Below, in pieces: positions 47,937 to 56,957 of a stretch of 64,000 bases of DNA; the stretch's first letter is position 1, and every line of letters starts with the position of its first letter. A program made the position numbers and the translations under genes. The notes below the pieces were generated by a model. That model saw only the letters and a list, made by a program, of their open reading frames with translations, did not search any database and was not told the DNA's origin. The stretch comes from Sphingopyxis sp. (GTDB taxonomy: Bacteria > Pseudomonadota > Alphaproteobacteria > Sphingomonadales > Sphingomonadaceae): positions 39,968 to 103,967 of the forward strand of contig JAGHZY010000008.1 in the NCBI GenBank assembly GCA_017745175.1, written 5' to 3'.

Positions 47937-48571
47937 GCCTCCAGCTCCGCCATGGCTTCGGCGATCGTCACCGGCGCCTTGGCCCGCGCGTACATCGTCT
48001 CCAGATAGCTGCGGAGCGTGGGCGCATCGCCCAGCAGCCCTTCCTCATTCGCCCAGTCGAGCGTGAAGGCGGCATTGAAATCGGCGACCGTCGCCTGCGC
48101 GCCGACGATGAAGTCGCGCCCCTGCATATGCTGCTCCAGCACCGCGACCATCCGCCGGCCGTCGCGCTTCGCGAGCGCGATTTCCGCCTCCGATTTCTCC
48201 TCCTCCGCATAAAGGAAGCTGTGCAGCGCGATCCGCCACAGCGGCGCCTCGATCTCGGTCATCAGGAAGAACAGCCAGTGATGCATCCGCGCACGATCTT
48301 CTGCCGTCGCGGGGATCAGCCCGCCGCCCGGAAAGCGGTCGCCATATTTGTCGGCGAGATAGAGCTGGATCGCCGCCGATTCGCAGATCGCCAGATCGCC
48401 GTCGACCAGCACCGGCAGCTTCGCGGCGGGATTGAGCACGAGAAATTCGGGTGTCCGGTTTTCGCCCGCGCCGATGTCGACCTCTATGATCTCATGCGCA
48501 AGGTCGAGTTCGTTGAGCAGCCACATCGCGCGCAGCGCACGCGTCGGCGGGGTTCCGTAGAGTTTGATCAT
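47933..48571 (-). CDS. Glutathione S-transferase family protein
   Basis: MIKLYGTPPTRALRAMWLLNELDLAHEIIEVDI; LNPAAKLPVLVDGDLAICESAAIQLYLADKYG. Confidence 0.92.
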   Translation of the reverse strand: MIKLYGTPPTRALRAMWLLNELDLAHEIIEVDIGAGENRTPEFLVLNPAAKLPVLVDGDLAICESAAIQLYLADKYGDRFPGGGLIPATAEDRARMHHWLFFLMTEIEAPLWRIALHSFLYAEEEKSEAEIALAKRDGRRMVAVLEQHMQGRDFIVGAQATVADFNAAFTLDWANEEGLLGDAPTLRSYLETMYARAKAPVTIAEAMAELEA

Positions 48572-48606
48572 CGTTTCCATCCTCTCGATCCACCCTGTCG
48601 CGCAGC

Positions 48607-48704
48607 GATGGGGAGGGGGACCGCGCCCGAAGGGCGTGGTGGAGGGGCCGCGGCCTCGGCGCCATTGGCCCCTCCGTCGGCCCTGCGGGCCGCCACCTCC
48701 CCAT
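48607..48704. repeat. Imperfect inverted repeat, arms approx. 40 nt, within the VOC/GST cluster
   Basis: gatggggagggggaccgcgcccgaagggcgtggtggaggggcc ... ggcccctccgtcggccctgcgggccgccacctccccatg. Confidence 0.7.
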
Positions 48705-48734
48705 GCCTCCGGCACAGGGAGGAGCCGGTAATCG

Positions 48735-49454
48735 TCAGGCCTCGACGATCGGTGCGAAGCCGCCATAGATCATGCGCGCGCCGTCGAACGGATTGGTCGC
48801 GGGATCGTGCTTCATCCGCTCGTCGGTCATCATCTTTTCCCAGCCCGCGGTGCGCGCTTCCTTGCTCGGCCATTCGACCCAGCTGTAGACGACGCTCTCG
48901 CCATCCTTCTTGTGCGCGGCGCGGGCATAGTCGGTGACCTTGCCGTCGGGGACATCGTCGGCCCACGCCTCGACGACGCGCGTCGCGCCATAGTCGCGGA
49001 ACACTTCGGACGCTTTCTCCGCCATCGTGCGATAGGCATCCTTGTTGCCGTCGGGGACGGGAACGAGATAGCCGTCGACATAGGCGGTCTTGCCGTCCGC
49101 CCGGTCGTCGACGATCGAGTCGAATCCGCCGATGATCATCCGCTTGCCGTCGAACGGCATTTCACCGCCCATCGCCGCCATGCGCGGATCGCTCATCATC
49201 TTTTCGTTCGCGGCGTCGCGCGTCGCCCGGTCGGGATATTCGAACCAGCTGAACACGACGGTCTCGTCGGGTTTCGCCTGCACGGCGCCCTTGAAATCAT
49301 TGACCTTGCCGTCGGGCACGTCGTCGCCCCAGCATTCGACCATGCGCGCGACGCCGAATTCCTTGAACAGATGCGCCGCGTCGGCGGCATGTTTGCGATA
49401 GGCTTCCTTGTTGGCGGTCGGCACCGCGACCACAAATCCTTCTACATAGGTCAT
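48735..49454 (-). CDS. Tandemly duplicated DUF1428 protein
   Basis: MTYVEGFVVAVPTANKEAYRKHAADAAHLFKEFGVARMVECWGDDVPDGKVNDF... and TAYVDGYLVPVPDGNKDAYRTMAEKASEVFRDYGATRVVEAWADDVPDGKVTDY... Confidence 0.92.
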   Translation of the reverse strand: MTYVEGFVVAVPTANKEAYRKHAADAAHLFKEFGVARMVECWGDDVPDGKVNDFKGAVQAKPDETVVFSWFEYPDRATRDAANEKMMSDPRMAAMGGEMPFDGKRMIIGGFDSIVDDRADGKTAYVDGYLVPVPDGNKDAYRTMAEKASEVFRDYGATRVVEAWADDVPDGKVTDYARAAHKKDGESVVYSWVEWPSKEARTAGWEKMMTDERMKHDPATNPFDGARMIYGGFAPIVEA

Positions 49455-49486
49455 CTTGTCTCTCCTAAGGGGGGTGGGAGGGGGTT

Positions 49487-50161
49487 TCAGGCGGCGGGCG
49501 GTCCCGCTTCTTCGCTGAAGGCGGCCAGCTGCGCGTCCATCGCGCGCTGGAAGGCGGGGCGGGCGAGGCAGCGGTCCAGATAGGCCTGCAACCGCGGCTG
49601 CTCGGCGATCAGTCCCGCCTCGACGGCTTCGCGCAAGACGGTGGCCATCGCGATATCGGCGACGGTGAATTCGCCCGTGAGATACGCCTTGTCGCCGATC
49701 GCGTCGTTCAGGCGGCCGAGCCGGCCCTGGATGAACTCGATCAGGCTCGGCCGGCGCAGCTTCGCCCATTCCTCGTCGGTCGAGAAGATGTCGATATTGC
49801 CGAGTTCGAACAGCATCGGCTCGACGCTGTTATAGGCGGCGAACAGCCACGCGAGCGTGTTGGCGCGTGCCTGCGGGTCGCGGGGCATCAGCCGCGCGTC
49901 CTTTTCGGCAAGATGGAGCAGGATCGCGCCGCTTTCGAACAGGCGGATGCCGCCGTCGTTGAGCACGGGGACCTGCCCCCACGGCTGGAACAGGAAATGG
50001 TCGGCGGGGCGGTTGATCGCGCTGATCAGATGCTCGGCATAATCGAGCCCGATTTCCTCGCACGCCCAGCGCGGGCGCAGGTCGCGGACATAGCCGCGCG
50101 CGAAGTCGGGCACCCAGTTGAAGGCGGTGACTTCAAGCTTGCTGTCGGGATTGACGGGCAT
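49487..50161 (-). CDS. Glutathione S-transferase family protein
   Basis: RDLRPRWACEEIGLDYAEHLI; PWGQVPVLNDGGIRLFESGAILLHLAEKDARL. Confidence 0.92.
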   Translation of the reverse strand: MPVNPDSKLEVTAFNWVPDFARGYVRDLRPRWACEEIGLDYAEHLISAINRPADHFLFQPWGQVPVLNDGGIRLFESGAILLHLAEKDARLMPRDPQARANTLAWLFAAYNSVEPMLFELGNIDIFSTDEEWAKLRRPSLIEFIQGRLGRLNDAIGDKAYLTGEFTVADIAMATVLREAVEAGLIAEQPRLQAYLDRCLARPAFQRAMDAQLAAFSEEAGPPAA

Positions 50162-50187
50162 AGGGAACTCCTCTCATCATTTTTGTT

Positions 50188-50270
50188 TCGTCATCCCGGC
50201 GAAGGCCGGGATCTCATCGTTGCAATTCGTCGGCCCCGTCGAGATTCCGGCCTCCGCCGGAATGACGATG
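50188..50270. repeat. Intergenic hairpin pair (gtcatcccggcgaaggccgggat type)
   Basis: cgtcatcccggcgaaggccgggatctcatcgttgcaattcgtcggccccgtcgagattccggcctccgccggaatgacg. Confidence 0.75.
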
Positions 50271-50284
50271 GAGCAAAAGCCGCG

Positions 50285-51250
50285 CTAGAAGGACGGCGGC
50301 GGCGGCGCCTTGTCGTCCAAAAAGGGCGTGACCATTGCGGCGATCGCCGGAACTTCGCCCATGATCCCGATGTGCGAGGTTGCGGGCAGGATCGCGAGCC
50401 GCGCTTTCGGCGCCGAGGTCAGGAAACCCTGCGTCGCCGCGGCCACATCGCCGCCGCCGCGCAGCTTGAACAGCTGGATCGCATGATCGAGCGTCACGCC
50501 GTCGGCGTCGCCGATGATCACCATCGTCCGGCCGGGGATCGCGCGGACCGCGGCGTCGGACCAGCCGAAAGGCGTCGCGTCGAGCGACTTGATATTCGCG
50601 ACCAGCACCGGGAATTTCTGCGGAGCGGGCGACAGCCTTTTATATTCGGTGTCGATCGGGCTGCCTGCGAAGATTTCGGGGGTCAGCTTCGAGATTCCCG
50701 CCAGCACTTCGGGATACCAGCCGTCGAGCCGCGAGGTCGCCGACAATATCACCTGCTTGCCGATCCTGTCGGGATGCTTGACGGCGAGCGCGACCGCGGT
50801 CGAGCCGCCCATCGAATAGCCGAGTACGTCGGCCTGCCGGACGCCGAGGCTGTCGAGTACCGCGGCGGTATCGTCGGCCATCCGGTCGTAGCTCAGCGGC
50901 CCGTCGACTCCGCCCGACCGGCCATGGCCGCGCGCATCGACCGCGATCACCGGCCGGGTCGCGGCAAGCGGATCGATCAGCGGCTTCATCGCGTCGGCGG
51001 ACATGAAGGCGCCGTGCAGGACAACCAGCGGGGTGCGACCCGATTTGAGGTCGCCATAGACCTGATAATGGATCGCCGCGCCCGCGACATCGACCTCGCC
51101 GTTCCGGGGCGTGCTGCCGGACTGGCCGGCGGCAGGCTTCGGCGCCGGGGCTTCGGCCGCTGCGGGTTGCGGCAGCGCGGCGAGCGTTGCCGCTACCGCG
51201 ATCGTCGCGAAGGCGGAGGCAAGTGCCGGGAGGGGAGAGCGTCGTGTCAT
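50285..51250 (-). CDS. Exported alpha/beta hydrolase
   Basis: Signal peptide; PLVVLHGAFMSADAMKPLID, VDARGHGRSGG, ADVLGYSMGGSTAVALA. Confidence 0.92.
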   Translation of the reverse strand: MTRRSPLPALASAFATIAVAATLAALPQPAAAEAPAPKPAAGQSGSTPRNGEVDVAGAAIHYQVYGDLKSGRTPLVVLHGAFMSADAMKPLIDPLAATRPVIAVDARGHGRSGGVDGPLSYDRMADDTAAVLDSLGVRQADVLGYSMGGSTAVALAVKHPDRIGKQVILSATSRLDGWYPEVLAGISKLTPEIFAGSPIDTEYKRLSPAPQKFPVLVANIKSLDATPFGWSDAAVRAIPGRTMVIIGDADGVTLDHAIQLFKLRGGGDVAAATQGFLTSAPKARLAILPATSHIGIMGEVPAIAAMVTPFLDDKAPPPPSF

Positions 51251-51280
51251 CGAACTATCCTCTTGTTCTCAAGACGGAGT

Positions 51281-51499
51281 CTAGCTCCGTTTGCCTTTGA
51301 TGAAGGCGACGATCGACATCGCGTGACCATGGCCGAGGCCGAAGTCGTTCTTCAGCCAGTCGATGATCGCGCCGGGCTTGACGCCGGGAGCGAGCCCGCT
51401 CGCGTCGGCGAGACCCTTGTCGATCGCGATGGCTTTCAGCGCCTCGGCCGATTTGCCGGTCTTGCTTTCGACATTGTCGAGATAGGCCTGAAAGCTCAT
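51281..51499 (-). CDS. DUF4287-type protein
   Basis: MSFQAYLDNVESKTGKSAEALKAIAIDKGL...VKPGAIIDWLKNDFGLGHGHAMSIVAFIKG. Confidence 0.88.
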   Translation of the reverse strand: MSFQAYLDNVESKTGKSAEALKAIAIDKGLADASGLAPGVKPGAIIDWLKNDFGLGHGHAMSIVAFIKGKRS

Positions 51500-51912
51500 G
51501 CGGCCGTTCCCTTCGACAGCGGGATCAGGGCACGGACGCGGGGATCGCGCAGCCACAGGCCGCCCCACAGCATCAGGCCGAGGTAGACGCCGAACAATAT
51601 GTGGCTGAACAGCGGGCTGTTGATGCGGACATGGGTGGCGACCGCGCCGCCGAGATAGCCGGTGATCAGGATCGCGCCGAGGATCGCCGTGCGCGGCCAG
51701 ATGTAAAGCAGCGTCGGGATCAGCAGCAGCGTACCGAGCAGGTGCATCGTGCCGACCTCGAGCGGCCAGCCGAGGTCCGGCGGGCTGTATCTGATCGCGG
51801 TTTCGGGCGACACCAGCTTCAATCCGGCGTCGAAGAGCAGGAAGAGGATCACAAGGCCGCTCAGTACGCGGCCGGCGATCAGCTGCCCCTTTCCGGGGGT
51901 CGTATCGGTCAT
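51496..51912 (-). CDS. DoxX-like membrane protein
   Basis: VLSGLVILFLLFDAGLKLVSPETAIRYSPPDLGWPLEVGTMHLLGTLLLIPTLLYIWPRTAILGAILITGYLGGAVATHVRI. Confidence 0.85.
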   Translation of the reverse strand: MTDTTPGKGQLIAGRVLSGLVILFLLFDAGLKLVSPETAIRYSPPDLGWPLEVGTMHLLGTLLLIPTLLYIWPRTAILGAILITGYLGGAVATHVRINSPLFSHILFGVYLGLMLWGGLWLRDPRVRALIPLSKGTAA

Positions 51913-51937
51913 CCTCTTCCTCCTTCCCATGCTTCGT

Positions 51938-52372
51938 TTATGCGGTCGCTTCGGCGGGCTCGCCGGCGGGGATCGCGGTCGGGTCCATCCACATCACTTC
52001 CCAGATATGGCCGTCGGGATCCTCGAAGCTGCGGCCGTACATGAAGCCGAAATCCTGCGTCGGGGTCGGGTCGGCCTTGCCGCCTGCCTTGACCGCCTTG
52101 TCGACCTGGCCGTCGACGTCCGCGCGGCTGTCGGCCGAGAGGCAGAGCAGCACCTGTGCCGTCGTGTGCGCATCGGGGATCGCCTTCGACGTGAAGGTCG
52201 CCCATTTTTCATGTGTCAGCAGCATGACGTGGATCGACCCTTCGGTGACGACCATGCACGCCGCGGTATCGTCGGTGAAGGCGGGGTTGTTCACCGCGCC
52301 GACCGCTTCGTAAAAGGCTTTCGACTTCGGAAGGTCGGTGACCGGCAGGTTCACGAAAATCATCTGGGGCAT
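51938..52372 (-). CDS. VOC family protein
   Basis: MPQMIFVNLPVTDLPKSKAFYEAVGAVNNPAFTDDTAACMVVTEGSIHVMLLTHEKW...DPDGHIWEVMWMDP. Confidence 0.93.
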   Translation of the reverse strand: MPQMIFVNLPVTDLPKSKAFYEAVGAVNNPAFTDDTAACMVVTEGSIHVMLLTHEKWATFTSKAIPDAHTTAQVLLCLSADSRADVDGQVDKAVKAGGKADPTPTQDFGFMYGRSFEDPDGHIWEVMWMDPTAIPAGEPAEATA

Positions 52373-52439
52373 TTCATCTCTCCTTGGGGGCGGTGGTTGG
52401 TGGGACTGAAAGGTCGGCGTGGGCGGCGCGCGGCCGCGA

Positions 52440-53141
52440 TCATCTGTCGCATCGCGCCGCGCCTTCGCTGTCGAACAGCATCCGTACATAACGCTTCAGA
52501 TGGGTGACGGTGCCGCGCGCAATCGCCGGATCGTTGGTCGTTTTGGCCAGAACGAACGCGCCCTGCAGCACCGACTGGACATGCTGGGCAAGGCCCAGCG
52601 CGGTGACGTCGTCGGGGACGCCGTACACGTCCATCGCCGCCTGGATGTCGGGGGCGAGCGCCTGGCAATAGGCGTTGATGCTCGCCTCGCACGCGGCGCG
52701 GATGCGGTCGTTCGTCGCATAGGCTTCCTGCACCATCGTGCCGACGAAGCAGGTATAGTCCTCGGTGGGCCCGTCGAGCATCGACAGGCGGAAATCGATA
52801 TGGCCGAGCAATCGGTCGAGCGGGTCCTCGAGCTTCACATGCGGCGCGAGTTCGAACATCGGCCGCGCGCGCTCGGTCCAGCCTTCGGCCGCCGCGACCG
52901 CCAGCTCTTCCTTCGACGCGAAGTGATGGAAGAAGGCGCCCTTGGTCACCCCCGCCGCGGCGCAGATCTGGTCGACCGTCGTCGCCGCATAGCCTTGCTT
53001 GCGCACCGTCGCGTGCGCCGCGGCGATCAGCGCCGCGCGGGCGCTGCCGCGCGGCGCGCGCGCTCCCGCGGTGCTGCCGCCCGCCGGGGGGACATCGCGG
53101 GCGGCGGCTGCGGGGACGGAAGGGGGCTGATTCGTCGTCAT
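52440..53141 (-). CDS. TetR family transcriptional regulator
   Basis: ARAALIAAAHATVRKQGYAATTVDQICAAAGVTKGAFFHHFASKEELAVAAAEGW; start MTTNQP at 53141 or MSIRM at 53153. Confidence 0.92.
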   Translation of the reverse strand: MTTNQPPSVPAAAARDVPPAGGSTAGARAPRGSARAALIAAAHATVRKQGYAATTVDQICAAAGVTKGAFFHHFASKEELAVAAAEGWTERARPMFELAPHVKLEDPLDRLLGHIDFRLSMLDGPTEDYTCFVGTMVQEAYATNDRIRAACEASINAYCQALAPDIQAAMDVYGVPDDVTALGLAQHVQSVLQGAFVLAKTTNDPAIARGTVTHLKRYVRMLFDSEGAARCDR

Positions 53142-53149
53142 GCGAATCG

Positions 53150-53171
53150 ACATACCGACTAGTTGGTATGT
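53150..53171. promoter_or_regulatory. Palindromic operator candidate at the TetR gene start
   Basis: ACATACCGACTAGTTGGTATGT: 22-bp palindrome, one mismatched pair. Confidence 0.75.
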
Positions 53172-53303
53172 TGTCAAACCGGTAACCGGGCTCACGCGCC
53201 GCGGCACCTTCGACACCTTCCGGAAAAGACTCGACCTTCCCGCCACTTCGCCTAAAAAGGGATCGGAACAAAGGGAGCACATCGTTGCCGTTCCGGGGGA
53301 AAT

Positions 53304-54812
53304 ATGGTCGCAGTCGTTTCAACCACGGCCTATCTCGGCATCGAGGCGCGCGGGGTCGAGGTGCAGTGCCAGGTCACGCCGGGCGTGCCGCGCTTCGTCG
53401 TCGTCGGCCTGCCCGACAAGGCGGTGGGCGAAAGCCGCGAGCGCGTCCGCGCCGCGATCGCCGCGATCGGCCTGTCGCTCCCGCCCACGGTCATCACCGT
53501 CAACCTGTCGCCCGCCGACCTGCCCAAGGAGGGCTCGCATTACGATCTGCCGATCGCGCTGGCGCTGCTTGGCGCGATGGGGGTGATCGATGCCGAAACG
53601 CTCGCCTCCTATGTCGTCGTCGGCGAACTCGGCCTCGATGGTCGCGTGACGGCTTCACCCGGGGTGCTGCTCGCGGCGATCCATGCGGGCAGCATCGAAC
53701 GCGGGCTGATCTGCCCCGCGGCGCAAGGGCCCGAAGCGGCATGGGCGGGTAATGTCGAAGTGCTCGGCGCGCCCGACCTCCTGTCGCTGCTCAACCACTT
53801 CAGGGGCAATGCGCTGCTGGCGCCGCCAGTGCCGGGCGAAGTCGAGATACCCGCGCGCGCCGCGGACCTGTCGCAGGTGAAGGGGCAGGAAGTCGCGAAG
53901 CGCGCGCTCGAAATCGCGGCGGCGGGCGCACATAATCTGATGATGTCGGGCCCGCCCGGCGCGGGCAAGTCGCTGATGGCGGCGTGCATGCCGGGCATCC
54001 TCCCCGACCTTACGCCGGCCGAGGCGCTCGAAGTGTCGATGATCGCGTCGGTCGCCGGAACGCTCGAGGGCGGGCGTTTGGTTCGCGCAAGGCCGTTCCG
54101 CGCGCCGCATCATTCGGCCTCGATGCCCGCGCTCGTCGGCGGCGGGTTGCGTGTGCGGCCGGGCGAAGTCAGCCTCGCGCATCTCGGCGTGCTCTTTCTC
54201 GACGAGCTCCCCGAATTCCAGCGCGGCGTGCTCGATTCGCTCCGCCAGCCGCTCGAAACGGGCGAGGTCAGCGTCGCGCGCGCCAATGCGCATGTGACCT
54301 TTCCTGCGCGCGTCCAGCTCGTCGCTGCGATGAACCCGTGCCGCTGCGGCCACCTCGGCGACCCCGCGCTGGCGTGCAGCCGTGCGCCGCGCTGCGCCGC
54401 CGATTATCAGGCGAAGCTCTCTGGGCCGCTGCTCGATCGCATCGACCTGCACGTCGAGGTCCAGGCGGTGAGTGCCGCCGATCTCGTCCTGCCGCCGCCC
54501 GCCGAAGGCAGCGCCGAGGTCGCGGCGCGCGTCGCCGCGGCGCGTGGCGCGCAGACCGTGCGCTATGCCGGGCACAAGGCACGCACCAATGCCGAGATCG
54601 ATGGCGACTTGCTCGAAGCCGTGGCGACGCCCGACGAGGCAGGCCGTAAATTGCTCGCGCAGGCGGCCGAGGCGATGCGGCTCTCGGCACGTGGATATAC
54701 GCGGATATTGCGCGTCGCGCGGACGATTGCCGATCTTGCCGGCACCGAAATTGTCGGGCGCATCCATATCGCCGAGGCTCTCGGCTACCGCCGGCAGGCG
54801 CCGAGGAACTGA
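53304..54812 (+). CDS. comM: YifB/ComM family Mg-chelatase-like AAA+ ATPase
   Basis: VVGLPDKAVGESRERVRAAIAAIGLSLPPTVITVNLSPADLPKEGSHYDLPIAL; MMSGPPGAGKSLMAACMPGILPDL; MNPCRCGHLGDP. Confidence 0.95.
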   Translation: MVAVVSTTAYLGIEARGVEVQCQVTPGVPRFVVVGLPDKAVGESRERVRAAIAAIGLSLPPTVITVNLSPADLPKEGSHYDLPIALALLGAMGVIDAETLASYVVVGELGLDGRVTASPGVLLAAIHAGSIERGLICPAAQGPEAAWAGNVEVLGAPDLLSLLNHFRGNALLAPPVPGEVEIPARAADLSQVKGQEVAKRALEIAAAGAHNLMMSGPPGAGKSLMAACMPGILPDLTPAEALEVSMIASVAGTLEGGRLVRARPFRAPHHSASMPALVGGGLRVRPGEVSLAHLGVLFLDELPEFQRGVLDSLRQPLETGEVSVARANAHVTFPARVQLVAAMNPCRCGHLGDPALACSRAPRCAADYQAKLSGPLLDRIDLHVEVQAVSAADLVLPPPAEGSAEVAARVAAARGAQTVRYAGHKARTNAEIDGDLLEAVATPDEAGRKLLAQAAEAMRLSARGYTRILRVARTIADLAGTEIVGRIHIAEALGYRRQAPRN

Positions 54813-55114
54813 TGGAGGAGATCGTTTTCGAAGCGCGGATTATCGAATGGCGCGGGCCGGCGCCCTTTTTCTTCGCGCCGGTTCCCGACGAGCATGTCGG
54901 TGCGATCCGCTACGCCGCAATGACCGCAAGCTACGGCTGGGGCGTCGTACCCGTCGTGGCGACCGTCGGCGGCACCGAATTCGCCACGTCGCTTTTCCCA
55001 CGTGACGGGGGCTATCTGCTCCCGATCAAGGTCGCCGTCCAGAAATCCGAAGGGGTCGGCTTCGGCGACCGGATAAGGGCGCGCCTGCGTGTCGGCCGTC
55101 CCGGTCCGCGCTGA
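54812..55114 (+). CDS. DUF1905-type protein
   Basis: FEARIIEWRGPAPFFFAPVPDEHVGAIR...TEFATSLFPRDGGYLLPIKVAVQKSEGVGFGDRI. Confidence 0.88.
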   Translation: MEEIVFEARIIEWRGPAPFFFAPVPDEHVGAIRYAAMTASYGWGVVPVVATVGGTEFATSLFPRDGGYLLPIKVAVQKSEGVGFGDRIRARLRVGRPGPR

Positions 55115-55172
55115 AGCACGGTTTTCCGACGATGGTAAAGATTTTCGAACAGTTTGATGCGATACGGCGCCG

Positions 55173-56939
55173 ATGACTGCCGGGCGCGACTTCCTTGCGT
55201 ATCTGTGCGGCCGGCTGGTGCCGGGCTTCGCTGCCATCCTGCTCGCCCTGTCGGCAGGGGTCGCAAACGCGAGGTCGCTCGACGTCGATCGCGACCTCTG
55301 TCACGTAGTGAGCGCCACGGCGCTTGGCGACACGGATCTGTCCGGGCTGCGCTTTTCCTGCCGCGGGAAGCCGGCGGATTATCAGCAGAAGAGCCTCTGG
55401 CTCCGCGCGGTATTGGATGGCGATGCCCCGCGAAGCAACCTCGCATTGATGGTCCATATGTCGCGTTTCGACCGGCTGGCTGTCGGTTTTTCCTACGCCG
55501 ACGGCACGACGCGCTGGCAACGGGTGCACGCGGGCAACTATGGCTCGCATTGGCGCGCCGGCGGGCAGATATTGTTCGATGCGCCCGATCGCCCCGTTCT
55601 GCTGACCGCAGTGACGATGCGCTTCGATGGCCTTTCGGCGTATGAACTGGTCCGAGCGCGGGTGCTGCCGAAGGGCGAGGCGGGCATGCAGTCGGCGGGA
55701 ATGGCGGCGGCGGTCGGCGCGGCGCTGACGCTCCTGCTCGTAAGCGGAATCTACAGTCTGTCGCTCGCCTTTGCGGTTCGCCGGCAATATCTTGCCTGGC
55801 AAGCGGCCTGGTCGGGCACGATGTTGCTCTGGGGCGGTTTCTGGTCGCAGATGCCGCTAACGCTCTTGCCAGGAATGGCGGGGACAGCGACCGCGCAGCT
55901 CTGCACCTTCCTCGCCTGTCTTGCCGTCGCGCTCGCGACGTTGAGCGCGGTGACCGCGGTGAATCGGGATATGGCGCCAAAGGGAGTCGGGACAACCGCA
56001 CTGGTTCTTGGCCTGGGCGTCGGAATAGCGGGTATTCCGCTGGCGCTCACGCGCAGCGGCAATCTCGGCCTGCTCGCGGATATCCTCGGGTTCGTGATCA
56101 TCGCCGACCTGCTGACGGTCACTCTCTATCTCGGGTGGGCGTGGCATCGCGGATCGATCGAGGCGCGCGATTTCCTCGCAGCGTGGGGCTTGCCCATGGC
56201 GGTGCTCGCTTTCATCCAGGTCGTCGACGTCGAGGATGGTTTCTGGGGCGGCGGCTCAAAGCTCGTCGTGCTCGTGGCGACGACATGGCAGGCGCTATGG
56301 CTCGCGGCGGCCGCCACCCGCCGTCTTGCGTACCTGCGGGTCGAGCGCGACGACGCGCGCGACGCCGAAGCGCAGGCGCGGCAGCTCGCGCGGCGCGACC
56401 CGCTCACCGGCCTGCCAAATCGCCGCGGCTTTATCGAGAGCGTCTCGCCGCTGCTCGAACGGGCGCGCGCCGACAATCTGCCGGCCGCGCTGCTGCTCGT
56501 CGATGTCGACCGTTTCAAGTCGATCAACGATATTTACGGCCATGATGCGGGCGACATGGTGCTTTGCGGCATTGCGCGCCGGATCGGGCGATGGGAAGGG
56601 CCCATGTGCACGGTCGCGCGGCTCGGCGGCGAGGAGTTCGGCCTGCTCACGATCGGGATGGAAGGGATCATTCTTGCCCGGTTCGCCGAAAGCATCCGCC
56701 GCGGGATCGCTGCGTGCGACCATAGCGAAACGGTGGGCGCACGGCTGGTGACCGCCAGCATCGGCGTGGCGGAGGTGCGGCCCGCCTGCGATTTTCAGAG
56801 CCTTTACCGGCTCGCTGACGAAGCGCTCTATGACGCGAAGCGCGGCGGGCGTAACAAGGTCGCCGTCCAGCGTCATCAGGATGTCGCCGGACCGGCATCC
56901 GGCCGCGAGGTTGCAGTTTCGAGCCAGGGTCACGTCTAG
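55173..56939 (+). CDS. Membrane-bound GGDEF diguanylate cyclase with 7TM sensor-like N-terminus
   Basis: RRDPLTGLPNRRGFIE, LLVDVDRFKSINDIYGHDAGDMVL, VARLGGEEFGLL; seven-ish TM segments after a periplasmic domain. Confidence 0.92.
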   Translation: MTAGRDFLAYLCGRLVPGFAAILLALSAGVANARSLDVDRDLCHVVSATALGDTDLSGLRFSCRGKPADYQQKSLWLRAVLDGDAPRSNLALMVHMSRFDRLAVGFSYADGTTRWQRVHAGNYGSHWRAGGQILFDAPDRPVLLTAVTMRFDGLSAYELVRARVLPKGEAGMQSAGMAAAVGAALTLLLVSGIYSLSLAFAVRRQYLAWQAAWSGTMLLWGGFWSQMPLTLLPGMAGTATAQLCTFLACLAVALATLSAVTAVNRDMAPKGVGTTALVLGLGVGIAGIPLALTRSGNLGLLADILGFVIIADLLTVTLYLGWAWHRGSIEARDFLAAWGLPMAVLAFIQVVDVEDGFWGGGSKLVVLVATTWQALWLAAAATRRLAYLRVERDDARDAEAQARQLARRDPLTGLPNRRGFIESVSPLLERARADNLPAALLLVDVDRFKSINDIYGHDAGDMVLCGIARRIGRWEGPMCTVARLGGEEFGLLTIGMEGIILARFAESIRRGIAACDHSETVGARLVTASIGVAEVRPACDFQSLYRLADEALYDAKRGGRNKVAVQRHQDVAGPASGREVAVSSQGHV

Positions 56940-56957
56940 CGCGGGGGCCCCGAGGCG

